Numbered from the stretch's first letter, positions 1 to 5,857 are shown. The stretch: DNA of 6,818 nt from JAFCDQ01 sp964571335 (GCA_964571335.1 CAZNAM010000034.1:1-6818), one strand, 5' to 3'. Notes: generated by a model from the sequence alone, not told the origin. Made by a program: numbers and translations.

Positions 1-1590
1 GGCCAGCCTCATCCACTAGGAAAACGCCTTGTTAATATCCAGAAATGTATAAGAACCCAGGACATAGATGATGTTGGAGATACATTTCATCATACTTTTT
101 TTGAAATGTTAGGAAACTGGTCCTTAGGAAATTATTTTAAAGAAGATGCAATAAAATATAGCTTTGAATTCCTGACTAAAATTCTAAAAATACCATTAAA
201 CAAACTTGCAGTAAGTTGTTTTGCAGGAGATAAAACAGCTCCAAAAGATACAGAATCAGAAAAAATCTGGCTTTCTTTAGGGGTATCAAAATCAAAAATA
301 GCATTTCTTTCAAAAAAAGATAATTGGTGGGAAACACCAGGCCCAGGCCCTTGTGGTCCAGATACAGAAATGTTCTACTGGAAAGCAAAAACAAAACCTC
401 CTGAAAAATTCGACCCTAATAATAAAAATTGGGTAGAAATAGGAAATGATGTACTAATGCAATATGAAAAAGATAAATCAAATAATTATAAAGAAGCAAA
501 ACAAAAAAACATTGATTTTGGTGGAGGAGTTGAAAGAATAATATCATCCCTAAATCAACTAGAAGACAATTATCAGGCAGACATGTGGCAACCAATAATA
601 AAACAAATTGAAAAAATCTCAAATAAAACCTACAAAGGAAATGAAAAAACAATGAGAATAATTGCAGACCACGTAAAAGCAGCAGTTTTTATAATTGCTG
701 ATGGAATTCTTCCTTCTAATGTTGAACAAGGTTATGTTTTAAGAAGACTAATAAGAAGAGCTATAAGATATGGAAGAAATCTAAACTTAAAAAATTTTAC
801 AACAAAAGTTGGAGAACCTATTTTTAAAGTATATGACGATTATAAACATCTTCAAAAAAATAAAAACCATATTTTAAATGAATTAGAAAAAGAAGAAAAC
901 AAATTCTTAGAAACCCTAGAAAAAGGAATAAATGTTTTTAATAAACTAACAAAAGATTCTAAAGAACTTTCAGGCAAAGATACTTTTTTGCTCTACCAAT
1001 CTTACGGATTTCCATTAGAAATTACTAAAGAGCTTGCTTCTGAAAAAAATATTAAAATAAATGAAAAAGAGTATGAAAAAGAACTTAAAACTCACCAAGA
1101 AAAATCAAGAACAGCTACTGAAGGAAAATTTAAATCTGGTTTAGCTGATTCTACTTATGAAACAACCAAACTTCATACAGTAACTCATTTGTTATTAGCA
1201 GCGCTTAGAAAAACCCTCAAAAACAAAAACATAACTCAAAAAGGCTCTAACATAACTCCAGAAAGACTGAGATTTGATTTTTCATTTGACAGAAAGCTTA
1301 CAGAAAATGAAATAAAAGAAATAGAAAATATAGTTAATAAGAAAATAAAAGAAAAAATACCAATTGTTTGTGAAACAATGAACCCTAAGCAAGCTAAAGA
1401 ACAAGGAGCACAAGGAGTTTTTGATAAAAAATATGGAGACAAAGTCACAGTTTATTCTGCTGGAGATTTTTCAAAAGAAATTTGTGCAGGCCCTCATGTT
1501 AAAAATACTAAAGAACTTGGAAATTTTAAAATACTAAAAGAAGAATCTTCTTCAGCAGGAGTAAGAAGAATAAAAGCTGTGTTAGAATAA
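1..1590 (+). CDS. alaS: Alanyl-tRNA synthetase, minimised form (5' end outside window)
   Basis: Charges tRNA-Ala with alanine in the cytoplasm and edits mischarged Ser/Gly-tRNA. The reading frame is open from base 1, so the gene starts upstream; the first ATG seen here (106) is internal, since the codons before it already encode conserved sequence (GQPHPLGKR, DDVGDTFHHTFFEMLGNW). By comparison with the family about 50 residues are missing, giving roughly 580 in total. In window-frame numbering (residue 1 = bases 1-3): motif 2 region about 20-46, GPGPCGPDTE 114-123, class II motif 3 GGGVER 174-179, tRNA-recognition helices about 222-260 (ADHVKAA, NVEQGYVLRRLIRRAIRYG), and zinc/editing motifs HTVTH 392-396 and CAGPH 495-499. 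It ends just after the editing core with SAGVRRIKAVLE. The beta-barrel insertion (ESGGQ-type motif) and the C-terminal DHHA1/C-Ala domain of canonical ~875-residue enzymes are absent. The style is CPR/DPANN-like. It converges on the glycosyltransferase gene with a 20-bp gap. Confidence 0.97.
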   Translation, partial: GQPHPLGKRLVNIQKCIRTQDIDDVGDTFHHTFFEMLGNWSLGNYFKEDAIKYSFEFLTKILKIPLNKLAVSCFAGDKTAPKDTESEKIWLSLGVSKSKIAFLSKKDNWWETPGPGPCGPDTEMFYWKAKTKPPEKFDPNNKNWVEIGNDVLMQYEKDKSNNYKEAKQKNIDFGGGVERIISSLNQLEDNYQADMWQPIIKQIEKISNKTYKGNEKTMRIIADHVKAAVFIIADGILPSNVEQGYVLRRLIRRAIRYGRNLNLKNFTTKVGEPIFKVYDDYKHLQKNKNHILNELEKEENKFLETLEKGINVFNKLTKDSKELSGKDTFLLYQSYGFPLEITKELASEKNIKINEKEYEKELKTHQEKSRTATEGKFKSGLADSTYETTKLHTVTHLLLAALRKTLKNKNITQKGSNITPERLRFDFSFDRKLTENEIKEIENIVNKKIKEKIPIVCETMNPKQAKEQGAQGVFDKKYGDKVTVYSAGDFSKEICAGPHVKNTKELGNFKILKEESSSAGVRRIKAVLE

Positions 1591-1610
1591 AAATAAATAA
1601 TAAAAGATAA
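1586..1610 (-). terminator. T-rich terminator for the glycosyltransferase gene
   Basis: Read on the minus strand, this stretch just past the glycosyltransferase stop is a series of T runs (TTTT, TTT, TTTTT) broken by single bases. Archaeal transcription ends on such T-rich tracts without needing a hairpin. It overlaps the last codon of the opposing alanyl-tRNA synthetase gene. This is inferred from composition only, and AT-rich background makes chance runs common. Confidence 0.4.
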
Positions 1611-2831
1611 TCAATTTGTTGTTGATTGTTCTTTGTAAACATCTAAAACCTGATCTGCTATAGCTGGCCAATCATATTTTTTTGCTCTTTCAAGAGATAG
1701 TTTTTTATATTTATTGATAAGTGCTGGATTTTTAAGTAATTTTATTAGAGCTTTTGATATGCAATCTGGATTCGGTTTAACTAAGATTGCAGAATCTCCA
1801 ATAAATTCAGGAATACCACCAATATTTGTTGCAATAACTGCATTACCACATGCCATTGATTCTAAAATACATAAACCAAAAGCTTCATAAATTGATGGCT
1901 GAACATATATTCCTGAATTTTGATAATATTTTATAAGTTCTGTTGCATAAATGGGTTCTTTTATCCAAATAAACCGTTTATCAAACCTTTTTTGTAGTTC
2001 TAAAAGTTTATTTTTTACTTCTATTAATTCAAGTATATTTGTATCATGCATAATAACTGTGTATTTTGAATTCTTATCTTTTGATAAAACCTCTTCTATT
2101 ATCTCTGGAAGAAGATGACTACCTTTTTCTTTACTAAATCTGCTTATTGTAAGTATTGATTTTTGGTCATTTTTTCCAGGACAAAATAATCTTAGATCAA
2201 CACCATTTGGGATAACTATTGTTTTTGTTGTTATTTCTGGATAATGTTTATTAGCCTCTTTTTGGATCTTTTTTGATACACAAATTATTTTATTCGCATC
2301 TATAATTGTTTCTTCAAGCCAGTTTATTATTTTTGATATCTTTTTTTCTTCATTAGTCATATTATCAAGACGATTACATTCTACTGCATGTAAAGTATGT
2401 ATCCAGGGTACATTATATAGGTGTTTTACCATAAACGATGAACTTGTAACCCAACCATGAGTATGGATTATATTAAAAGGTCTTCTTAAATGTTCTAAGA
2501 TAAATTCATTTAACACTTTATTTTCAAAAAGTGCTATTTTTGCACGGTCTTTAATTATAGGATTATCAATCTTGAATTTAAAATTAATCTTTAAAAAATG
2601 TATAATAATTTTACCTTGTCCAAGTCTTATTTTCTTTATAGAATCTTTCTCTGAAGAGGTGAATACATGAATCTCGCATCTTTTTTTTGCTAGTTGTGTT
2701 ACTAGATTATAAACATGTGTTCCTACTCCTGAAACAGAAGGTCTTTGAAAAGGATAGGAAAAACTAACTATTGCTACCTTATATCTCTTCTTCAAAATAT
2801 TATCAAAAAGCTTTAATAAGTCCTCAATCAT
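1611..2831 (-). CDS. Glycosyltransferase, GT4 (group 1) family
   Basis: Predicted retaining GT-B-fold glycosyltransferase that moves a sugar from a nucleotide-sugar donor to a lipid, glycan or protein acceptor on the cytoplasmic side of the membrane. The exact sugars cannot be read from the sequence. At 406 residues it is full length for the family. The N-terminal acceptor half has the glycine loop SGVGTHV (34-40) and HTHG (123-126). The linker carries PNGVD (208-212). The C-terminal donor half has RFSKEKG (231-237), the EX7E motif (E316 and E324 in YEAFGLCILES) and GGIPEFIGD (338-346). There is no signal peptide or membrane helix. The ATG at 2831 is chosen because the Rossmann strand KVAIVSFSYP begins about 18 residues later and no other early in-frame ATG exists. 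No Shine-Dalgarno is visible; a TATA-like box lies about 28 nt upstream. It is divergent from the membrane-protein gene and convergent with alaS. Likely role: surface glycan or glycolipid synthesis (inference). Confidence 0.93.
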   Translation of the reverse strand: MIEDLLKLFDNILKKRYKVAIVSFSYPFQRPSVSGVGTHVYNLVTQLAKKRCEIHVFTSSEKDSIKKIRLGQGKIIIHFLKINFKFKIDNPIIKDRAKIALFENKVLNEFILEHLRRPFNIIHTHGWVTSSSFMVKHLYNVPWIHTLHAVECNRLDNMTNEEKKISKIINWLEETIIDANKIICVSKKIQKEANKHYPEITTKTIVIPNGVDLRLFCPGKNDQKSILTISRFSKEKGSHLLPEIIEEVLSKDKNSKYTVIMHDTNILELIEVKNKLLELQKRFDKRFIWIKEPIYATELIKYYQNSGIYVQPSIYEAFGLCILESMACGNAVIATNIGGIPEFIGDSAILVKPNPDCISKALIKLLKNPALINKYKKLSLERAKKYDWPAIADQVLDVYKEQSTTN

Positions 2832-2842
2832 CTTATATATAA

Positions 2843-2850
2843 TATAAAAT
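2843..2850 (+). promoter_or_regulatory. TATA box for the small membrane-protein gene
   Basis: TATAAAAT on the plus strand is centred about 30 nt before the ATG at 2877, a spacing that predicts transcription starting within a few bases of the start codon. No Shine-Dalgarno precedes the gene. It sits in the same 45-bp divergent gap as the minus-strand box at 2856-2862, so the two promoters interleave. Confidence 0.45.
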
Positions 2851-2855
2851 ATTAG

Positions 2856-2862
2856 TTTAAAA
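2856..2862 (-). promoter_or_regulatory. TATA-like box for the glycosyltransferase gene
   Basis: TTTTAAA on the minus strand is centred about 28 nt before the ATG at 2831. No Shine-Dalgarno lies between them, which fits a leaderless or nearly leaderless archaeal transcript. An alternative A/T box at 2842-2850 is too close to the start codon to serve this gene. The assignment is inferred from spacing alone. Confidence 0.4.
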
Positions 2863-2876
2863 TCCTTTGTGAATAA

Positions 2877-3473
2877 ATGACAGTAACAGAAATTTTTATA
2901 GAAAATGGAAATTTATTGAACTTAGGCAAAGCTATAATCTATATTGTATTTGGAGTCTTATTAGGTTTTATTACAAAGAGTTTATTAAGAAAAACTGTTG
3001 ATAATCTAATTTTAAAAAAATTGTTTAAAAAAGACATTAATGTTTATGAAAGATCTTCTTTAATTAATAAAATTTTAACAGAAATTATTCAATGGATGAT
3101 AATAATAGTAATAATAAATCAAGCATTATTATTGTTTGAATTTAATTTTATTTCTAATGCTGTATATTATATTATCTCAGAAATACCTCAAATGGTCATA
3201 TTTATTGTGATTATTTCAGTTGGAATTATGATTTCTAAGATAATAAGTTCTAATATTCAAAAAAGAGATATTGAAAAAAAAGAAGAGATTAGTTTAATTT
3301 CAGAATTAGTCATTCTTACTGCTTTTGTTTTTTCAGCATTTGAATTTTTAGGTATAAAGGCCACTGCGTTAATTGAATTATATAAAGCAATATTATATTT
3401 AATTGTTGCAATAATTATAATATTTTTTATAAAATATGAACTTTTTACAAAACACAAGAAAAAGAAAAAATAA
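2877..3473 (+). CDS. Small five-helix integral membrane protein, possibly TM-helix/MscS-related
   Basis: A 198-residue membrane protein that I do not recognise with certainty. Hydrophobic segments lie at about 17-37, 72-90, 103-123, 142-160 and 168-186. A basic loop (KSLLRKTVDN...KKLFKKD) follows the first, and a charged loop (QKRDIEKKEE, 128-137) follows the third. The third helix (IPQMVIFIVIISVGIMISKII) and the first resemble the conserved TM-helix repeats found in CmpX/mechanosensitive-channel-like proteins, but the soluble beta domain of an MscS channel is missing. Function is therefore unknown; a membrane scaffold or stress-response protein related to that group is possible. The C-terminus is a strongly basic KHKKKKK tail, expected to be cytoplasmic. 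Its A-rich codons also make a T tract on the opposite strand. It starts at the ATG at 2877 with no Shine-Dalgarno, and its stop is 5 bp from the stop of the convergent oxidoreductase gene. Confidence 0.8.
   Translation: MTVTEIFIENGNLLNLGKAIIYIVFGVLLGFITKSLLRKTVDNLILKKLFKKDINVYERSSLINKILTEIIQWMIIIVIINQALLLFEFNFISNAVYYIISEIPQMVIFIVIISVGIMISKIISSNIQKRDIEKKEEISLISELVILTAFVFSAFEFLGIKATALIELYKAILYLIVAIIIIFFIKYELFTKHKKKKK
3456..3473 (-). terminator. T-rich terminator for the oxidoreductase gene, inside the opposing gene
   Basis: On the minus strand this reads as T runs of 6 and 5 just beyond the oxidoreductase stop codon. It lies entirely inside the 3' end of the membrane-protein gene, whose lysine-rich tail it encodes on the other strand. 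It fits an archaeal oligo-T terminator. The evidence is composition and position only. Confidence 0.45.
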
Positions 3474-3502
3474 TTTCTTTATAATAACAGAATTTCTTTT
3501 TT
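3474..3502 (+). terminator. T-rich terminator for the membrane-protein gene
   Basis: Immediately after the TAA at 3471-3473 the plus strand has TTTCTTT (3474-3480) and then TTTCTTTTTT (3493-3502). The second run lies inside the 3' end of the convergent oxidoreductase gene. There is no clear hairpin, which is normal for archaeal oligo-T termination. Confidence 0.45.
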
Positions 3503-4765
3503 ATAGTTTTCATAATCTATTATAATATTTTCTTTTCGTGATTTTTCAGCTGCAAAAGCTAATAAATGACTATCAAGAGATAGTTGAGCTGAACTAAGGT
3601 TTAGTTTTTTATTTTCTCCTAGTATTAATTGTACAAAATTTTTTAATAAGAAAAAATCTCCACCACCATGTCCTCCAAAAAAATTAGTATATTCTTGTTT
3701 TAATGTATCTTTATCCTTTGTTCCACCATATTTTGTTATTCTGATTGATCCTTCTGTTAAATTACCATTTATCTCTCCATTACCAAAATAAATTTTTATT
3801 TTCCTTATTGGTTCTTGTCCAAATGCAGAAATCCTAAAATTAACCCTTACTTTATTTTTAAAATTCAGAACTACAACTTGATTATCACAAACATCATTAT
3901 TACATTTAAAAACACATTTTCCATATGGCCCATTTTTTAAAGCTTTTTTTCTTGATTCTATAGTCTTTTCCAAAGAAATTACATTTGCAGGATAACCAAC
4001 CTTAAGTGGATCTTTTTCAAACAAATAAAATCTTTCTGCATTATAAGGACAAGTATTTTTAACACTACATTTTTCAATACATGTTTTTGTTGATTTAGGC
4101 GGTGAGTTATTTATCTTAAAATAATTAAGAGAACCTGTTGAATAAACTGTTTCAATATCACTCTCAATAAGATAGTTTAAAATATCTAAATCATGGCAGC
4201 TTTTTGTTAAAATAATCGGACCTGATTCAGACTCTTTGCTCCAGTTTCCACGAACATAACTATGAGCAAAATGCCAGTATCCTACTTCTTCTAAAAGATC
4301 AATTGTTTGTACTTCTCCAAGGGTTTTTTCATCAATCATTTTCTTTATTTCTTGAAAAAATGGAGCATATCTTAAAACATGGGCAAGAGATAATACTTTT
4401 CCAGACTTTTCTTGAGCTTTTACAATTTCAATGCATTGTTTTGGTGAATGAGACATTGGTTTTTCAAGTAATACATGATATCCATTATTAAGAGACATTA
4501 ATGTTAATTCATAATGTGTATAATCTGGTGAAGCTATAATTACTGCATCAAAATCTCTTTTTTGTAATAAAGCATCTTTACCTGATTTAAAACAAAGTTC
4601 TTCTGGAATATTATATAAATTTCGCATTTTTTCTAATTTTTCAGGATCAGATTCAGCAACTCCTGAAACTTTTATTGGAATATCTTTTCTTTTAGAAAGC
4701 TCTGCATATACATACATACCACGATTGCCTGCACCTATAATTAAAACATTAAGCTCTTCTTTCAT
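3479..4765 (-). CDS. Gfo/Idh/MocA-family NAD(P)-dependent oxidoreductase
   Basis: Predicted cytoplasmic dehydrogenase acting on a sugar, sugar acid, inositol or nucleotide-sugar; the substrate cannot be named. At 428 residues it looks complete. The N-terminal Rossmann domain starts NVLIIGAGNRG, with the dinucleotide loop GAGNRG at 11-16, an acidic residue E38 after the second strand, and ASPDYTH at 78-84. The family lysine signature EKP is at 101-103 (K102 probably catalytic). The C-terminal domain has SCHDLDIL (189-196; H191 a probable catalytic residue), a cysteine cluster (C229, C233, C239, C284, C288, C293), and GGHGGGD (364-370). The CPYNAERFY and GKCVFKCNNDV patterns recall a subgroup I associate with bacterial carbohydrate metabolism, so lateral transfer is plausible but unproven. 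It starts at the ATG at 4765 with no Shine-Dalgarno, and a TATA-like box is centred 26 nt upstream. It is divergent from the zinc-ribbon gene and convergent with the membrane-protein gene. Confidence 0.93.
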   Translation of the reverse strand: MKEELNVLIIGAGNRGMYVYAELSKRKDIPIKVSGVAESDPEKLEKMRNLYNIPEELCFKSGKDALLQKRDFDAVIIASPDYTHYELTLMSLNNGYHVLLEKPMSHSPKQCIEIVKAQEKSGKVLSLAHVLRYAPFFQEIKKMIDEKTLGEVQTIDLLEEVGYWHFAHSYVRGNWSKESESGPIILTKSCHDLDILNYLIESDIETVYSTGSLNYFKINNSPPKSTKTCIEKCSVKNTCPYNAERFYLFEKDPLKVGYPANVISLEKTIESRKKALKNGPYGKCVFKCNNDVCDNQVVVLNFKNKVRVNFRISAFGQEPIRKIKIYFGNGEINGNLTEGSIRITKYGGTKDKDTLKQEYTNFFGGHGGGDFFLLKNFVQLILGENKKLNLSSAQLSLDSHLLAFAAEKSRKENIIIDYENYKKEILLL

Positions 4766-4770
4766 GATAA

Positions 4771-4791
4771 ATAAAGCATGTTCATGTTTAT
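4771..4791. promoter_or_regulatory. Imperfect palindrome between TATA box and start (possible operator)
   Basis: The arms ATAAA (4771-4775) and TTTAT (4787-4791) flank CATG (4777-4780) and CATG (4783-4786), with a TT centre and one unpaired G at 4776. It lies between the oxidoreductase TATA box and start codon and overlaps the box, where a repressor could block transcription. AT richness makes chance palindromes common, so regulatory function is only a suggestion. Confidence 0.25.
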
Positions 4792-4795
4792 ATTA
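4787..4795 (-). promoter_or_regulatory. TATA box for the oxidoreductase gene
   Basis: TAATATAAA on the minus strand is centred 26 nt before the A of the ATG at 4765, which is exact leaderless archaeal spacing. No Shine-Dalgarno is present between box and start. The right arm of an imperfect palindrome (4771-4791) overlaps it. Confidence 0.5.
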
Positions 4796-4810
4796 TTTTT
4801 CATAGAATAA

Positions 4811-4818
4811 TTTATATC
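4811..4818 (+). promoter_or_regulatory. TATA-like box for the zinc-ribbon gene
   Basis: TTTATATC resembles the archaeal TATA consensus. A start about 26 nt downstream would fall near 4841, giving a leader of about 24 nt that includes the Shine-Dalgarno at 4850-4858. A second A/T box at 4828-4835 would place the start inside the Shine-Dalgarno and is less likely. Confidence 0.4.
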
Positions 4819-4832
4819 TTTAAGCTTTTTTA

Positions 4833-4842
4833 TATCATGATA
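4833..4842. repeat. Perfect 10-bp palindrome at the presumed transcription start
   Basis: TATCATGATA is a perfect inverted repeat at the predicted start of zinc-ribbon gene transcription. The sequence TCATGATAAA within it (4835-4844) recurs at 4762-4771, across the start codon of the divergent oxidoreductase gene. This could be a shared regulator site or chance in AT-rich DNA. Confidence 0.25.
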
Positions 4843-4849
4843 AAAACAA

Positions 4850-4858
4850 GGGAGGTGG
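4850..4858 (+). promoter_or_regulatory. Strong Shine-Dalgarno site of the zinc-ribbon gene
   Basis: GGGAGGTGG contains GGAGGTG, a seven-base match to the conserved 3' end of 16S rRNA, ending 7 nt before the ATG at 4865. It fixes the start of this small gene and is the only strong Shine-Dalgarno in the window, in contrast to the apparently leaderless neighbours. Confidence 0.85.
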
Positions 4859-4864
4859 AAAAAA

Positions 4865-5011
4865 ATGGCAGAAGACAATTGTATATTTCCAAAATGTCCA
4901 AAATGCAATAAAGGTTATTTATTACCTTTTTCATTTAAAGAGGATGTTTTTGAAAAATGGAAATGTTCAGATCCTGAATGTGGATTTGTATTAAAAAAGC
5001 ATGAACACTAA
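4865..5011 (+). CDS. Small zinc-ribbon protein (48 residues)
   Basis: A short but convincing gene: ATG, 48 codons and TAA, preceded at optimal distance by a strong Shine-Dalgarno. The protein begins MAEDNCIFPKCPKCNKGYL and has the pattern CPKC (C11, C14) then C34-x4-C39, with an extra C6 and a histidine-containing C-terminus (KKHEH). This is a one-domain zinc ribbon expected to bind one zinc ion. The second half (WKCSDPECGF) resembles the knuckle of topoisomerase-type C4 zinc fingers. Such small ribbons often bind nucleic acid or act as subunits or adaptors, but no specific role can be assigned. It stands alone as a transcription unit, divergent from the oxidoreductase gene, and its stop is 3 bp from the stop of the convergent unknown gene. 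Confidence 0.88.
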   Translation: MAEDNCIFPKCPKCNKGYLLPFSFKEDVFEKWKCSDPECGFVLKKHEH

Positions 5012-5014
5012 AAA
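4993..5014 (-). terminator. T-rich terminator for the unknown 270-residue gene
   Basis: Beyond the stop of the 5015-5827 gene, the minus strand has TTTTT (5010-5014) and TTTTTT (4993-4998), both within or touching the 3' end of the zinc-ribbon gene. This is compatible with archaeal oligo-T termination. No hairpin is evident. Confidence 0.35.
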
Positions 5015-5827
5015 TTAAGCTGCTTCTTTATAACCTAAAGGACATTCTTGATAGTCTTTTCTTAATAAACCATATAAAGCTGTAGAAGTATTCAAAGTCT
5101 TATTATTACCAATAATAGCAATTCTTGAAGGCTTTGCTTCTAAATCCTCTATTGGAAAACCTATTCCTAATTCCCTCACTAAATTTCTAGGAGAATTAAA
5201 AAGTAGTCTAAATCCAAGAACATCCATTCCTTTTTGTGCTAAAAATGCTCCAACATTTCCTGCATTTTCCTTAAACATCCATCTAGTTAAATCATCTCTA
5301 TAAAAATTTCTTGTTGGAACAGAAAAACTTCCTGGTTTATCTAAAACATAAACTCTTCGATTTCTAGGAAACAAAAACCTATCTTCATCAGCAATAGATT
5401 CTAAGCAATCATATATATTAGAAAAATTTGCATCTAAATAAAAATCTCTTTCATATGCTTCATTCGCTTCACATGTTTCATCTTCTTCATCCAATTCATT
5501 TTGTCTTGCAGTTGCTATACTTGGTAAATTTGAATCAACTGAAGATAAATCAAATAGAGGAGAAACCTCCCTTAAAGTTAAAAATGTCTTATAAGGAGAA
5601 TAAATAACATTTTCCCCTAAAACAAATCCTAATCCATTAATAACAGGTCCCCATGCTCCTTTACCATTAGTAAGCATATATCCAAATTCTTCAAAACTCA
5701 TTGGTTTAACTCCTACTTCAGTTAAAGCTTTTAATCTAGAACTATGATTACCATTATTAACACATAAAACTTTTCCAAAACCTGGAAATTCTATTTCTCT
5801 TTCAAAAACAGGCAAGGTTTTAACCAT
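5015..5827 (-). CDS. Protein of unknown function, 270 residues
   Basis: I do not recognise this protein. It is predicted soluble, with no signal peptide or membrane helix. Visible parts: an N-terminal segment (1-100) with glycine-rich, strand-like stretches (FPGFGKVLCVNNGNHSSR 15-31, NGLGFVLGENVIYSPYKTF 64-82); a strongly acidic low-complexity linker (about 110-128, DEEDETCEANE); and a C-terminal segment (about 145-258) with arginine clusters (FPRNRRVYVLDKPG, TRNFYRDDLTRWMF) and the strand-like SRIAIIGNNKTLN (234-246). Cysteines (C22, C119, C141, C262) form no metal-binding motif. Arginine (17) exceeds lysine (13), unlike its lysine-rich neighbours. The frame is long, uninterrupted and closely packed between genes, so it is very likely real. 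The ATG at 5827 has no Shine-Dalgarno, and a TATA-like box is centred about 26 nt upstream; an ATG at 5835 is out of frame. It lies downstream of leuS on the same strand but probably has its own promoter. Confidence 0.8.
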   Translation of the reverse strand: MVKTLPVFEREIEFPGFGKVLCVNNGNHSSRLKALTEVGVKPMSFEEFGYMLTNGKGAWGPVINGLGFVLGENVIYSPYKTFLTLREVSPLFDLSSVDSNLPSIATARQNELDEEDETCEANEAYERDFYLDANFSNIYDCLESIADEDRFLFPRNRRVYVLDKPGSFSVPTRNFYRDDLTRWMFKENAGNVGAFLAQKGMDVLGFRLLFNSPRNLVRELGIGFPIEDLEAKPSRIAIIGNNKTLNTSTALYGLLRKDYQECPLGYKEAA

Positions 5828-5848
5828 ATTCCCATAATTTAAACAGGG

Positions 5849-5857
5849 TTTTTAAAA
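5849..5857 (-). promoter_or_regulatory. TATA-like box for the unknown 270-residue gene
   Basis: TTTTAAAAA on the minus strand is centred about 26 nt before the ATG at 5827, with no Shine-Dalgarno in between. This suggests a separate leaderless transcript rather than read-through from leuS. It is inferred from spacing. Confidence 0.45.

Larger units (their letters stand above)
4766..4864. other. Divergent intergenic region, oxidoreductase / zinc ribbon
   Basis: This 99-bp gap, the longest in the window, holds both promoters, the Shine-Dalgarno of the zinc-ribbon gene and two palindromes. No RNA gene or further open reading frame is seen in it. Confidence 0.6.

Noticed and set aside
176..652. 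Two minus-strand open frames opposite alaS
   Set aside because: These are shadows of the AlaRS catalytic domain. Their hydrophobic Phe/Leu-rich translation is what the antisense of lysine-rich AT-rich coding sequence gives.
1609..1627. Inverted repeat AATCAA / TTGATT with a 7-nt loop at the alaS / glycosyltransferase junction
   Set aside because: Only 6 bp of AT-rich stem with no following T run close by, and it lies mostly inside the glycosyltransferase coding end. Not a convincing hairpin terminator.
1611..4765. Glycosyltransferase, membrane protein and oxidoreductase as one surface-polysaccharide operon
   Set aside because: The genes alternate in strand and have separate promoters, and no sugar-nucleotide synthesis genes, flippase or polymerase are present. 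A joint pathway is possible but unsupported.
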